Shown here piece after piece: positions 8,390-17,711 of a stretch of DNA of 64,000 nt. Under the pieces are notes generated by a model. That model worked only from the letters and a program-made list of their open reading frames with translations. It ran no database searches and was not told where the DNA came from. Each line of letters starts with the position of its first letter. Position 1 is the stretch's first letter. Location of the stretch: NCBI GenBank assembly GCA_964445645.1, contig CAYULH010000007.1, positions 6,513-70,512 on the forward strand. The letters run 5' to 3'. A program made the position numbers and the translations under genes. Source of the DNA: Aureispira sp964445645 (GTDB taxonomy: Bacteria; Bacteroidota; Bacteroidia; Chitinophagales; Saprospiraceae).

Positions 8390-9254
8390 CTACTCTTAGA
8401 CGAAAGGGCTGTTCGTAGACGTTTGATGCCTTTCCAGAAATAGATATTGGCTTTGAGTAGGATGTAAAAGACAAAGGCAAAGGGACGCAATAGGCTAAAA
8501 AAGATGCTTTTTTTGAGGGAGATTTCGGACACAGAGTAATTGAACAAACCATAGTACAGGTGTGTCTGATAGGACATAATTACCTTGGATTCTGCTTGGT
8601 GTTCCTCAAATAACAACCTCAAATACTTGATTTGGCCTGTAGATGATGCTCCTCCATTTGGGTGAGGAAATACTGCTCTAGCTGCGGCCAAGTAAGGCGT
8701 TGTTGGTTGTTGAACAATTCCTTGGCATACGACTCCTTGTAAAAGGTATTAAGACGCTCCTTGCTTGGCAATTGAACACTAGGAATGCTAGTCGTCTCTT
8801 CCAAAAATTTCAAATAGGCGGCTGTAAAAGAATTGGGCAAACCCACCCGTTCATTGTACGTCAATAATACATAACTATTGAGCCGCAAAATGCGCTCAAA
8901 CTCCTGCTGCATCTGAACAGCATCATAGTCATTAAAGGTTTCATCAATAAACAAGCAATCTATAGAATCATCATCTATGTTGGTGAGAATAGGCAAGGCG
9001 TTTAAACTCAAAAAATTAGCGGCTTCGGCCAGTTGCTCTTTGAGATATACCTGATAAGAAGGATCCGTACACAAGGAACAAACCAAATGGACATGCTTGT
9101 GCAGCAGTTTGCTCCACTGCCCATTGCGTGCATGTACCTCCATGATGGCATAGCGTTTACCCAACTGCAATTGTTGCTTCAAGAATTGCAAAATTGGCAA
9201 GGGGTAAGGTATTGATAAATGAAAAGTATTGTCGTAATATTGTGTTTCTTCCAT
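8386..9254 (-). pseudogene. Methyltransferase-like gene split by a frameshift
   Basis: The minus-strand ATG at 9254 (MEETQYYDN) opens a frame that ends in a stop at 8619 after about 211 codons. It reads as a class I SAM-methyltransferase-like protein (YAIMEVHARNGQWS near motif I, then IDCLFIDETFNDYD and EFERILRLNSYVLLTYNERV). The family's usual C-terminal ending, with LRLLFEEHQ and MSYQTHLYYGL, is found in another frame (8386-8691, which has no ATG start of its own). A single-base indel around 8640-8665 therefore appears to split one gene of about 290 codons. The second frame ends with a hydrophobic tail (SIFFSLLRPFAFVFYILL). It lies just downstream of the glycosyltransferase gene. It is either a true disruption or a sequencing error. 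Confidence 0.65.
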
Positions 9255-9284
9255 AAAATAGAATGCTTGTACAAGGTACAAATA

Positions 9285-11261
9285 TTAGGCTTTTCGCCCC
9301 AATTGCCGCCATGCACGACGTATAATGTGCCAATCACTACTGCTGTTATAATCTTTGGCGTAAAACTGATTGAGGCGATGCTTGGTGCTTGCTGAGGTCA
9401 CTTGATCCGACAAGCCATCTGCAGGAGTCAAAACACCAGTGGGCAAAGGCGGCAATTCGTTGAGTTGGTCTTCTGGCACATAAGCCACCCAAGTTTTTTG
9501 CCCCATTAGCACTGCCCAAATATTGGGCAATAATCCACTCCCCTGTTTCAACAAAAATAATAAAACTGGGGCAGCCAACAAAAACAAGCTACTATACAAC
9601 ACATCTAAGAGGCGTTTGTTGCGGCGTTGTAAGCTGCTGGCTATAGGATAATTCATGTGTACGGTATACCAATCACTGGCACTGTCTTTAGAATCCGAAC
9701 CTATGATATAATCACTCTGGGCAGGTACAATCTTATATTTCAAGCGTGTTTTATGCTTTAACATTTGTTGGATAATGGTGGTGTATGAAAGCTTGTTACC
9801 ACAAAAAATAACTTCATTAATATCGTACCATTCAATTAATTGAGTCATTGCTCCTAGATTGCCCAACACCTCTTCTGAGTCGTTGCTTGTTCCTTCATCT
9901 GGACTGATGCGTCCCCGATAATTAAAATTGACTTGGGCTTGGTACAATAAATTGAGCACTCGTTGGCTCTCTTCGTCATCTCCAACAATAGCCATATTGC
10001 GTTTCTGAGATTCGCTCCAAAAAATCGTATTGTTTCTAACCAAAGACACCAAACTACGGCTAATATAAGTGGCGGCTATGGCCCACAAACTCCCCAACAA
10101 AATCAACATACGAGAAGAGCGTAACTCTTGGGGCAAAAAGGCATAGAGCATACTAATCACCACTGTCCCAAGCACTGTTCCTGTTATCAAGTGCTGCGTT
10201 CTGGCATGGCGGTCGTAGCCACCTCGCAAATAAATTCCCAACACCCACAAACTCACATAAATGGGCAAATTAAAATAAAGGAGCATGTAATTGTTGTCAT
10301 AATAACTAGGATCCTGAAAACGCAATTGTGCCCAAATATTTTTGATAACAAACAAACCACTGTAAATAAGTGCCAAATCGCCCAACAACAAAAAACCACG
10401 CTTACCAGCATTGGAAAGCAAGGTTAAGAAAGCTCGAAAATAAATGGCTCCTTGCAACATCCAAACAAATACACTGGCCTTGGAACCCTGAAAGTGCTTG
10501 CGAGCAAAAATTATCATGGCCTCATAAAAGGTCTTGACATAGTTGAGGCTTCCTTTTTTGGTGCTTTCTCCTTTGTAATGAATAATGGTGGTGTCTGATA
10601 GGTAATAATTCTTGTAGCCTGCCTTGACAATTCGATAGGACAAGTCTATATCTTCGCCATACATAAAAAATGCCTCGTCCCAATAGCCTATCTCGTTCAA
10701 TACACGGCGCGGCATGGCCATAAAAGCACCCGAGAGCACCTCTACCTCATGATTGCTGTCTTTGTCCAAATAACCCAAATGGTATTGATTGAAATGTGGC
10801 GAACGTGGAAAAATTTTGGAGAGGCCAAAGGTTTTGTAAAAAGCCACCAATGGCGAAGGGAAACCACGCTTGGATTCGGGCAGGAATACACCACTGCCAT
10901 CAATCATCTGTACGCCTAGCCCCCCAATAGCAGGGTTGGACTCCATACACTGCACAATCTGCTCAAAGGTGTCTTCTTGAACGGCCGTATCGGGATTCAA
11001 AAACAAAATAAATTTTCCTTTAGCTTGTTCTATGCCTTGATTGTTGGCGGTAGCAAAACCTGTATTGACGGTATTGGCAATGAGTTCTACTTGTGGAAAT
11101 TTTTGGCGCACCAAGTCGGGAGTATTGTCCTTGGAGTTATTATCGACCACAATAATTTGGGTAGGCAGTCGCTCTGCTGCTCGCAAAGCAGACAGAAGGG
11201 TTTGTTCCAAAAAATAGGGAACTTTATAACTGACAATAATAACTGATAATACAATTTCCAT
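9285..11261 (-). CDS. Fusion: family 2 glycosyltransferase + membrane/Rossmann + sugar-transferase-like region
   Basis: The product has about 658 residues from ATG at 11261 (MEIVLSVIIVSYK); a GTG at 11270 is an alternative. Residues 1-240 form a GT-A glycosyltransferase of the rhamnosyltransferase type (IIVVDNNSKDNT, LFLNPDTAVQ, MYGEDIDLSYR). Several membrane helices follow (about 255-400). Next comes a CoA-binding-like Rossmann segment (NMAIVGDDEESQRVL, VIFCGNKLSY) as in WcaJ-type polyprenyl-phosphate sugar transferases. The last part (KRLLDVLYSSLFLLAAPVLL then VLMGQKTWVAYVPE) resembles the transferase domain but lacks the usual KFRSM motif. It likely acts in polysaccharide assembly at the inner membrane; the second activity may be lost. 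Confidence 0.85.
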   Translation of the reverse strand: MEIVLSVIIVSYKVPYFLEQTLLSALRAAERLPTQIIVVDNNSKDNTPDLVRQKFPQVELIANTVNTGFATANNQGIEQAKGKFILFLNPDTAVQEDTFEQIVQCMESNPAIGGLGVQMIDGSGVFLPESKRGFPSPLVAFYKTFGLSKIFPRSPHFNQYHLGYLDKDSNHEVEVLSGAFMAMPRRVLNEIGYWDEAFFMYGEDIDLSYRIVKAGYKNYYLSDTTIIHYKGESTKKGSLNYVKTFYEAMIIFARKHFQGSKASVFVWMLQGAIYFRAFLTLLSNAGKRGFLLLGDLALIYSGLFVIKNIWAQLRFQDPSYYDNNYMLLYFNLPIYVSLWVLGIYLRGGYDRHARTQHLITGTVLGTVVISMLYAFLPQELRSSRMLILLGSLWAIAATYISRSLVSLVRNNTIFWSESQKRNMAIVGDDEESQRVLNLLYQAQVNFNYRGRISPDEGTSNDSEEVLGNLGAMTQLIEWYDINEVIFCGNKLSYTTIIQQMLKHKTRLKYKIVPAQSDYIIGSDSKDSASDWYTVHMNYPIASSLQRRNKRLLDVLYSSLFLLAAPVLLFLLKQGSGLLPNIWAVLMGQKTWVAYVPEDQLNELPPLPTGVLTPADGLSDQVTSASTKHRLNQFYAKDYNSSSDWHIIRRAWRQLGRKA

Positions 11262-11323
11262 AACCTCCACAAGATACCAAAGAAATTAGGAAGCTGGTTG
11301 ATTTTGGATAGAACTTGTGTTGC

Positions 11324-11740
11324 TTAATTGGGGGCTGTTTGCAGATGCTCGTTCTCTTTGGCCGTCATAAGCGTTTGGTCGGCTGGGCTTTTGTCCTTGT
11401 AGCCCATTAGGTGCAATAAGCCATGCACCATTACCCGTTGCAGTTCTCGCCCAGGGCTTACGCCATAGATGCTTGCATTTTCTTGGGTGCGTTCTACGCT
11501 AATAAACACATCGCCCTCCACCACTTCATCGCTATACTGAAAAGTAATAACATCGGTATAAGTATCATGCTGCAAATGTTCTACATTCATTTTGTACAAA
11601 TAATCATCGGTACAAAAAATGTAACTCAATGCGCCCAAATGCCAGCCTTCTTTGCGAATAACTCCCTTGAGCCAATCCACGGTAGCTTGTTCTTGGGCCA
11701 ACTGGAAATCCAACTCTTCTGTGTGAAACGAGATTATCAT
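11324..11740 (-). CDS. ybeY: Endoribonuclease YbeY (16S rRNA maturation)
   Basis: The product has 138 residues from ATG at 11740 (MIISFHTEEL); a longer frame to 11806 would add a Cys-rich extension foreign to the family. YbeY is a metal-dependent RNase for rRNA maturation and ribosome quality control. Diagnostic segments are NVEHLQHDTYTDVITF and the metal site VMVHGLLHLMGYKDKS. The canonical HGxLHLxGYDH is altered at the end: YDH is YKD here, so the third His ligand is replaced, probably by Asp. It lies between the glycosyltransferase gene and the RsbW-like kinase gene, all on the minus strand. Confidence 0.95.
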   Translation of the reverse strand: MIISFHTEELDFQLAQEQATVDWLKGVIRKEGWHLGALSYIFCTDDYLYKMNVEHLQHDTYTDVITFQYSDEVVEGDVFISVERTQENASIYGVSPGRELQRVMVHGLLHLMGYKDKSPADQTLMTAKENEHLQTAPN

Positions 11741-11842
11741 GAAATGGTCAAAAAAATAAAGTGTATTCCTACACGTACAAAAACAAAAGAATCCCGACCA
11801 ACACATTGCTGTTTTGGTCAGGATATTTTTATCAAAATAGGG

Positions 11843-12250
11843 CTATTGTAGTGTAAATTCTAAAATTACAATGCGCCCATTGTCATCGAAGGTAACGGCA
11901 TCTGAAAGTTGTCGCATCAAAAATACGCCACGTCCTCCGGGAGTCAAAATGTTTTCGGGTGCAGTAGGGTCAGGCAAACTATCGGGGTCAAACCCAGAGC
12001 CTTCGTCTTGTACCGTGAAACAAATTTTTTGTCCAGAGCAATTGGTAGAAACCAATACTTTTTTGGCGGCTTTGGCACTGTTTCCATGAATAATGGCATT
12101 ACTAACTGCTTCTGTAAGCGTAATTAGCATGTTTCCATACAGTTCTTGGTTAATTTCATATTGCTCTACTACTTTGCTAACATAAGGTTCAACTTGTGCT
12201 ATATTTTTAGGATGTGACTCAAGCGTCAAGTTAAGTGCAAGTTCAGACAT
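11843..12250 (-). CDS. RsbW-like anti-sigma-factor serine/threonine kinase
   Basis: The product has 135 residues and is a stand-alone GHKL ATPase of the anti-sigma/regulatory kinase type. The N-box is seen in LTEAVSNAIIHGN (about 45-57), the G1 box in VQDEGSGFDP (about 82-91) and the G2 box in GGRGVFLMRQL (about 105-115). Such proteins bind or phosphorylate STAS-domain anti-anti-sigma partners. No STAS or sigma factor gene is adjacent; the SpoIIAA-like protein at 60279 lies 48 kb away. It is 102 bases upstream of ybeY on the same strand, so cotranscription is possible. Confidence 0.92.
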   Translation of the reverse strand: MSELALNLTLESHPKNIAQVEPYVSKVVEQYEINQELYGNMLITLTEAVSNAIIHGNSAKAAKKVLVSTNCSGQKICFTVQDEGSGFDPDSLPDPTAPENILTPGGRGVFLMRQLSDAVTFDDNGRIVILEFTLQ

Positions 12251-12463
12251 GTAGATTGGTTGTTTTTAGCTTGTTAAATTGGCAATTGCCTTTGATTAAC
12301 TCCTTATTGAATTTGTTCAAACAAATCCACTCCCAAAAATAGATAAAGATTACCATCCTTATCCCTACAAGATTTTTTTTGTTTGAAGTTTAGGAGAAAT
12401 GAATATATAAGCGATTTGGTTCACTAAATTTTCAATTATCGAGCAACTTCCTCTTGTATTTTT

Positions 12464-15400
12464 TTAGTTAAGGGCTCTAAAATACCTTTCTACGAGATTT
12501 TTGTAATAAGGTTTCAAAGAAGGGGAAACAGTTTTAAACATTTCTACCTGTCCTTGCCTTTTTTTCAAATATTCCTCCAAAGCAGGGGGCATTTTGGGTG
12601 TATATTCGTCTGGACGTTCGGCTTTTCGTTTTTCGTCCAACTCCCGTTCCCGTTCTGCATTTTCGGCTTGGAGCAAGCGTGTTAGAATATCTTTTTGACG
12701 CTCTTGCATATCGTTGGGCAGGCGTTTATTCACCAATTCCGTTTCCACCTTATCCATCGCATCAATCATATCTTGAATTTCCTTGCCGCCGCCTTTGCCG
12801 CTTTTTTGTTTTTGTTTTTTGGCATCTTGCAATGCTTTGCGAATGGCAGCTTGCTTGGCCGCCATTTGAGCAAACTGTTTTCCACCGGGCATTTGGCCAT
12901 TTTTCATTTGCTCCTTCATGCGTTGGAGCTGCTGGTTGAGTTGTTCCTGCATTTTGCGTAAGCCCCCCATACCGGGTTTGTTGCCCTTGCCCTTGCCCAT
13001 GCCTTGGCCTTCGCCACCGGGTTGGCCCTCGCCAGGTTTTTCGCACATCTGTTGCCCTGGCATTTGCTGTGCCATCTGTTGCTGCATTTGGTCCATAGCC
13101 TCATTGAGCATCAAGGCCAAATCATTAACGCCTGTCATGGTGTATTGCTGCTGGACGACCGCCGTGCGTTTTTGGCGTTCCTCTAGTGTTTTGACACTCT
13201 TGCTGAGTGTTTTCTTCACTTCTGTAACTTTTTCTGTTACAAAGGCTTCTATTTGGTACACTCGTTTGCTCAATGCCTGCAAACTATCCTCAATGTGCCT
13301 AAAATCATCCTTGAGTTTATCCTGCTGTTGCACCAAGCGCACATAAGTTGGCGTATTGGCAATGGTCACATTCACATCCCCAATCAACGCCTCTTGGTCA
13401 AAAGACATATCCACCAAATTTTCTAATAGCTGGCGCATACTCTTCACATCCTGCTGCATTTGCGCCATTTGATTCATCTGCATCATCTCCTTCATCTCTT
13501 TGGACATTTCTTTCATTTTCTCAGAGGCATTTTTCTGAGATTTGGATGCCTTTTTATTGTTTTGTTTTTGTAGCTGCTGGCTACTATTTTTCATATTCTC
13601 CTTGGCATCCTTTTGTTGCTGTTGCAATTCCTTGCTATCCATATCCATAGGATTTTCCAGCTCCTCATTTTTCTTTTTGGCCTCCTCAACCTTCTCCATA
13701 ATCTTATCAAATTTTTCATTGATTTCCTCCTGCTTCTTTTTCAATTCTTCTTGCTTCTTCTTGGCCTCCTCGGCTGCTTTGGGATTGTCCTTATTTTTTT
13801 CTGCCTCTTTGGCCGCCTCTTCTGTCTCCTTGCTGAGTTCTTCTTGCTCTTTGGCTAATGAATCCAGTTCACTAACCGCATCTTCCATTTGTTTTTCTAC
13901 TTCCATCTTCTTAAAGAGTTCCAACATTCTATCCAACTCTTTTTCCATTTCCTCCTCACTCAACTTAATGTCGTCCAATTGCTCCTTGAGTTTTTCCTGA
14001 TCCATCTCATTCAGCATTTCCTCCATTTCCTTAAACAGATCTTTCATTTCGTCATTCATGACCTCTTCAAAGAGTTTTTGGAGCATTTCCTGCTTTTCGG
14101 CAATTTCCTTGCTTACCTCCTGATACTCTTCTTGTTTTTGGACATTCTCATCAAAATTTTCCTTGGCATCTTTTATTTCCTCCTCAATTTGCTCCCGCTC
14201 CTTGATGAGTTTTTCTAGCTCACGGCGATCTTGCCAGTTCATTTCTTTTTTCTGAAGAATTCTATTCTGCACCTTCTTAACATTATCCCCCAGTTTCTTC
14301 ATTTTCTTAATGGCATCCTCCAACTCATTTTTAATTTCATCATTGTTGGTAGATTCTTGCTCCTTCAGCTCCTCTACAGTGGGCATTTCATAATACATCA
14401 TCGATGTTTTGGTAGATTTGCGGCCATTGACCCCATCATTATCAAACACCTGAAAATAGTAGCTCAATTTATCGCCCGGTTTTAGCCCCAATTCTTTGAC
14501 ATTAAGGATGTGATCGTAAGTCGTTTGCTTGCCTTTGGTAATGAGCATGGGCAATTTTTCTTCCTGAATTGTTTCCTCATTCCTAACTACTTTGTAATGA
14601 AAATTCAAGGCACTCAAGCCGTAATCGTCTGATGCTTCACCTGCAAAATAGATAACTTTATCATTGAGGCTATCTCTGTTAAATTGTACTTCGATAGAGG
14701 GATATAAATCCGGCACTAACGTCAACGCATAAGAAATAGAATCGCCTGTAGGCAGTTCTTCATTGGCAATAAAAACGGTGTATTGTCCTTCTTTTAGTAC
14801 TTTCTTTTTGATGGTAAAATTAGATGCTCCTACTTGTGTGGTGGCTACCGCCTCTTGCTCCCCTGGAAAACGCACTTGCACCTGATTGGTATTAACAGAA
14901 TTGAACAACCAATCAATATTGGTACCAACAGGCACTACCAAATCTCCTACGCCTGTGATGGATTCGTCTTGGCGGCCCGTGTAAGAAGGATAATCTAGGG
15001 TAATGTCAAAATCTGCAATCTGGGGCTTTTCTAATACATCAATAGCATAATTCTTGGAGCGAACGCCATTGGCGGCCAATTGAAACTTGGTGTCCTTACG
15101 CATTTCCACAAAGGTATATTCAAAGGTGGAAGGGCTGGTCTTTTCTAGTTTGTATTGATAATTGTCTACTTCTACAAACACCTCATTAGGCAGTGCTTCT
15201 CCTTCAATATTAACCTTCAAGGTATAATCTTCGTACTGTACTACTTTGCGTTCTTCGTCAGGTACTAAGAACTTAAAGAGTGCTTCTTTTTCAAAATCTT
15301 TATTATTATTAATAATACGAATAGTGCTGTCTTCTAGTATATTAGAAGAAAACAACAACAATAGCAACAACAACAAAGGGGGAAGGGCATAACGCAAATA

Positions 15401-15877
15401 ACGCTTGTTCTCACGCAAATCCACGGCTGCTGCAAAAGGCACAGGATTCAGCCCTTGTATTTTTTGATTGATACTGGCTTCGAGCAAGGCCGAGTCGGCA
15501 TAATTCATCTGCTCTTTGAGCTGTAGCACATTCAGCAATTTGTCCTTGACATTGCCAAAGTGTTGGCCGATAATGCGTGCCGCTTGCTCGTGCGAAATTA
15601 CTTTTCCGAGCTTGAAGTAGTGCAGCAATGGGCGAATAACCAAAGCCCCTAAGGTTACGATACTGATTCCTGTAAAAGAGTAAAAAATAACTTTTCTCAA
15701 TTGCATGGAAGAGGCAGTGGCATTAAAGTAATAATACTCTAATAAAGCAAAACCAATAAAAGCGGCTAGTAGTAAACCTGTGCTATACAAAACGCCTCTA
15801 ATCAAGTTGTTGACGTAGTATTTGCGGGTAAACTGGTCAATTTTTTCTAAAAGAGATTGGTAGTTACTCTGTTGCAT
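12464..15877 (-). CDS. Large DUF4175-like membrane-anchored coiled-coil protein
   Basis: The product has 1137 residues from ATG at 15877 (MQQSNYQSLLEKID); upstream in-frame codons to 15916 lack support. Three hydrophobic segments lie near the N-terminus (about residues 25-48, 62-85, 160-178). They are followed by a beta-rich periplasmic region (about 190-500) and a very long Lys/Glu/Gln-rich coiled coil (about 510-850). Next is a Met/Gln/Gly-rich region with QMPGQQM and a lysine-rich tail ending in PYYKNLVERYFRALN. This matches the Bacteroidota DUF4175 family, whose function is unknown. The charge-biased coiled coil produces many long antisense reading frames, which are not genes. Confidence 0.9.
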   Translation of the reverse strand: MQQSNYQSLLEKIDQFTRKYYVNNLIRGVLYSTGLLLAAFIGFALLEYYYFNATASSMQLRKVIFYSFTGISIVTLGALVIRPLLHYFKLGKVISHEQAARIIGQHFGNVKDKLLNVLQLKEQMNYADSALLEASINQKIQGLNPVPFAAAVDLRENKRYLRYALPPLLLLLLLLFSSNILEDSTIRIINNNKDFEKEALFKFLVPDEERKVVQYEDYTLKVNIEGEALPNEVFVEVDNYQYKLEKTSPSTFEYTFVEMRKDTKFQLAANGVRSKNYAIDVLEKPQIADFDITLDYPSYTGRQDESITGVGDLVVPVGTNIDWLFNSVNTNQVQVRFPGEQEAVATTQVGASNFTIKKKVLKEGQYTVFIANEELPTGDSISYALTLVPDLYPSIEVQFNRDSLNDKVIYFAGEASDDYGLSALNFHYKVVRNEETIQEEKLPMLITKGKQTTYDHILNVKELGLKPGDKLSYYFQVFDNDGVNGRKSTKTSMMYYEMPTVEELKEQESTNNDEIKNELEDAIKKMKKLGDNVKKVQNRILQKKEMNWQDRRELEKLIKEREQIEEEIKDAKENFDENVQKQEEYQEVSKEIAEKQEMLQKLFEEVMNDEMKDLFKEMEEMLNEMDQEKLKEQLDDIKLSEEEMEKELDRMLELFKKMEVEKQMEDAVSELDSLAKEQEELSKETEEAAKEAEKNKDNPKAAEEAKKKQEELKKKQEEINEKFDKIMEKVEEAKKKNEELENPMDMDSKELQQQQKDAKENMKNSSQQLQKQNNKKASKSQKNASEKMKEMSKEMKEMMQMNQMAQMQQDVKSMRQLLENLVDMSFDQEALIGDVNVTIANTPTYVRLVQQQDKLKDDFRHIEDSLQALSKRVYQIEAFVTEKVTEVKKTLSKSVKTLEERQKRTAVVQQQYTMTGVNDLALMLNEAMDQMQQQMAQQMPGQQMCEKPGEGQPGGEGQGMGKGKGNKPGMGGLRKMQEQLNQQLQRMKEQMKNGQMPGGKQFAQMAAKQAAIRKALQDAKKQKQKSGKGGGKEIQDMIDAMDKVETELVNKRLPNDMQERQKDILTRLLQAENAERERELDEKRKAERPDEYTPKMPPALEEYLKKRQGQVEMFKTVSPSLKPYYKNLVERYFRALN

Positions 15878-16069
15878 AGATATAATATTGATAATGCCTT
15901 GATGGCGAACGTACAATAGGATACAGACACCTGTCTGTAAAGAAAATAGAATGGGCTAAAGATTTAGCATGGCTTAGAACAGCACTTTGCCATCCTTTAA
16001 GATACTGGTTTTAGCCCTAAAAAAAGTGCTTGTTTTGAAAACTTTAACTTTTTTAACAATAACCGTTTT

Positions 16070-17200
16070 CTATTTGGTTGGTGTAGGAAAATTTTCTTTG
16101 TAAAGTCCTATTGTAAGATTGCCTTGGTCATCCATGAAGGCACGGTGCATTCCGGGGGTATTAAAATCCATAGAAGCATTTCCATCCTTATCCAAAGCAA
16201 CAACACCACCTAAACCACCCAATTCTTTGAGTTTGTGTTGAATCACTTCTTGGGTGGCCTCTTGTAGAGAGCTGCCCTTGTACTCCATCATTGCACTAAT
16301 ATCATAAGCCACCAAACTACGCATAAAATACTCCCCTGTACCCGTGCAAGACACGCCACAAGTAGCATTATTGGCATAAGTACCCGCTCCTATAATGGGC
16401 GAATCCCCAATTCGGTTCCAGCGCTTGCCAGTCATACCGCCTGTAGAAGTGCCTGCGGCAAGATTGCCATTCTTATCCAATGCCACACAGCCTACTGTAC
16501 CAAATTTGGCCCCTTTAATAAATGGATTCTCATAAGCATCCAAATCTATAGCCCCCGTCTGAATGCCTTCTTTTTTGGCTTTCTTCTTTTCTTCTCTTTT
16601 GAGAACGTCTTGTAAGGTTTTATAAAGCTTTGGGTTGTAGAAATAGGACGGATCGACCAACTCGACCCCACGTTCTTGGGCAAATTCCTCTGCTCCTGCC
16701 CCCGTAAGCAATACATGCTTGCTGTTTTGCATGACTTCGGCGGCGGCATTAATGGGATTTTTAATGCGTTTAACACCGGCCACCGCTCCAGCATTTAAAG
16801 TCTGGCCGTCCATAATAGAAGCATCCAGCTCATTGGTCCCCTCATGGGTAAACACGGCCCCCTTACCTGCATTAAACAAGGGAGAATTTTCCATGATATT
16901 AATGCAAGCCGTAACGGCATCCAGACTGGTGCCACCTTGTTCCAGTACTTGGTGGCCTGCTGTAATGGCCTCTGTAAGCTTGGCGATATACACAGCCTCC
17001 ATAGAGTCGCTCACATTTTCTTTTTGGAGAAAACCAGCCCCTGCATGAATGACCAAGCCAAAACTATTGGTATACAGACCAGTTCGTTCTACAGTTGTGG
17101 GTTCATTCTTTGGCTCATTAGTTTGTTCTTGTGGGGTTGGGGTATTGCAATTGCTCATCAGCCAGCAGCCTAGCAGAAGTATCCAAATTCTTACATTCAT
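16070..17200 (-). CDS. Isoaspartyl peptidase / plant-type L-asparaginase (Ntn hydrolase), lipoprotein-like
   Basis: The product has 376 residues. The N-terminus MNVRIWILLLGCWLMSNC looks like a lipoprotein signal with Cys18, so it is periplasmic or outer-membrane attached. The enzyme (T2 family) removes isoaspartyl dipeptides or hydrolyses asparagine. It matures by self-cleavage before the nucleophile Thr235 in KFGTVGCVALDKNGN. Substrate-site motifs GGMTGKRWNRIGDSPIIGAG and GTGEYFMR are intact, as is the N-terminal subunit signature NAGKGAVFTHEG. Length fits the family plus the signal. A Lys-rich linker (EEKKKAKKEG, about 203-212) precedes the cleavage site. Confidence 0.93.
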   Translation of the reverse strand: MNVRIWILLLGCWLMSNCNTPTPQEQTNEPKNEPTTVERTGLYTNSFGLVIHAGAGFLQKENVSDSMEAVYIAKLTEAITAGHQVLEQGGTSLDAVTACINIMENSPLFNAGKGAVFTHEGTNELDASIMDGQTLNAGAVAGVKRIKNPINAAAEVMQNSKHVLLTGAGAEEFAQERGVELVDPSYFYNPKLYKTLQDVLKREEKKKAKKEGIQTGAIDLDAYENPFIKGAKFGTVGCVALDKNGNLAAGTSTGGMTGKRWNRIGDSPIIGAGTYANNATCGVSCTGTGEYFMRSLVAYDISAMMEYKGSSLQEATQEVIQHKLKELGGLGGVVALDKDGNASMDFNTPGMHRAFMDDQGNLTIGLYKENFPTPTK

Positions 17201-17711
17201 ATTTCCAGATTTTGTAATCCAATGTAGGAAGTTATTTTTAACAACCAGTGGTATCTTTCTATCTTTTTTTTTGAGTGGTGCTTTGTTTTATTACATAGGA
17301 CTCCAACAACTCTTATAAAGCAAAAAAGTCTTTAGGAATCTTTTTTAAACTAAATTTACAGATAAACAATTCTATATACTATCAGCTTATAAAAATAATA
17401 TTTTTCCACATTTCACACGTTCTAAATTAAAGGAAAAGCATAAAAATCTTGCACTAATAGATTAATTATATACGACTCATTTTAAGTGTTTTACAAAGTC
17501 ATTTTCAAGTTATTTTGGGATGGCTTTTTTTTATTAAATTAACTATTTTGAAGCATCTATTTAAATTATTAAAATAAAAATAGCTATCACAAAAAACAAG
17601 TTACAAAATTGTTTTTTAAAGAAAAATTATTTTTATATTGTCACACCACTCCTGTTTAGAAATTTACTTCTAGGTGTTATAATTTTTCTATTAACTTGTC
17701 AATCACAACAG
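17201..17711. other. AT-rich intergenic region
   Basis: This divergent region between the isoaspartyl peptidase and the CpcT-like lipoprotein is very AT-rich and holds no convincing ORF. It presumably holds the promoters of both genes. No clear hairpin or conserved operator was identified. Confidence 0.6.

Noticed and set aside
12598..14485. Several plus-strand frames of 80-150 codons
   Set aside because: They are antisense to the Lys/Glu-rich coiled coil of the DUF4175 protein; such codon bias removes stops from the opposite strand and gives Leu/Phe/Ser-rich shadow proteins.
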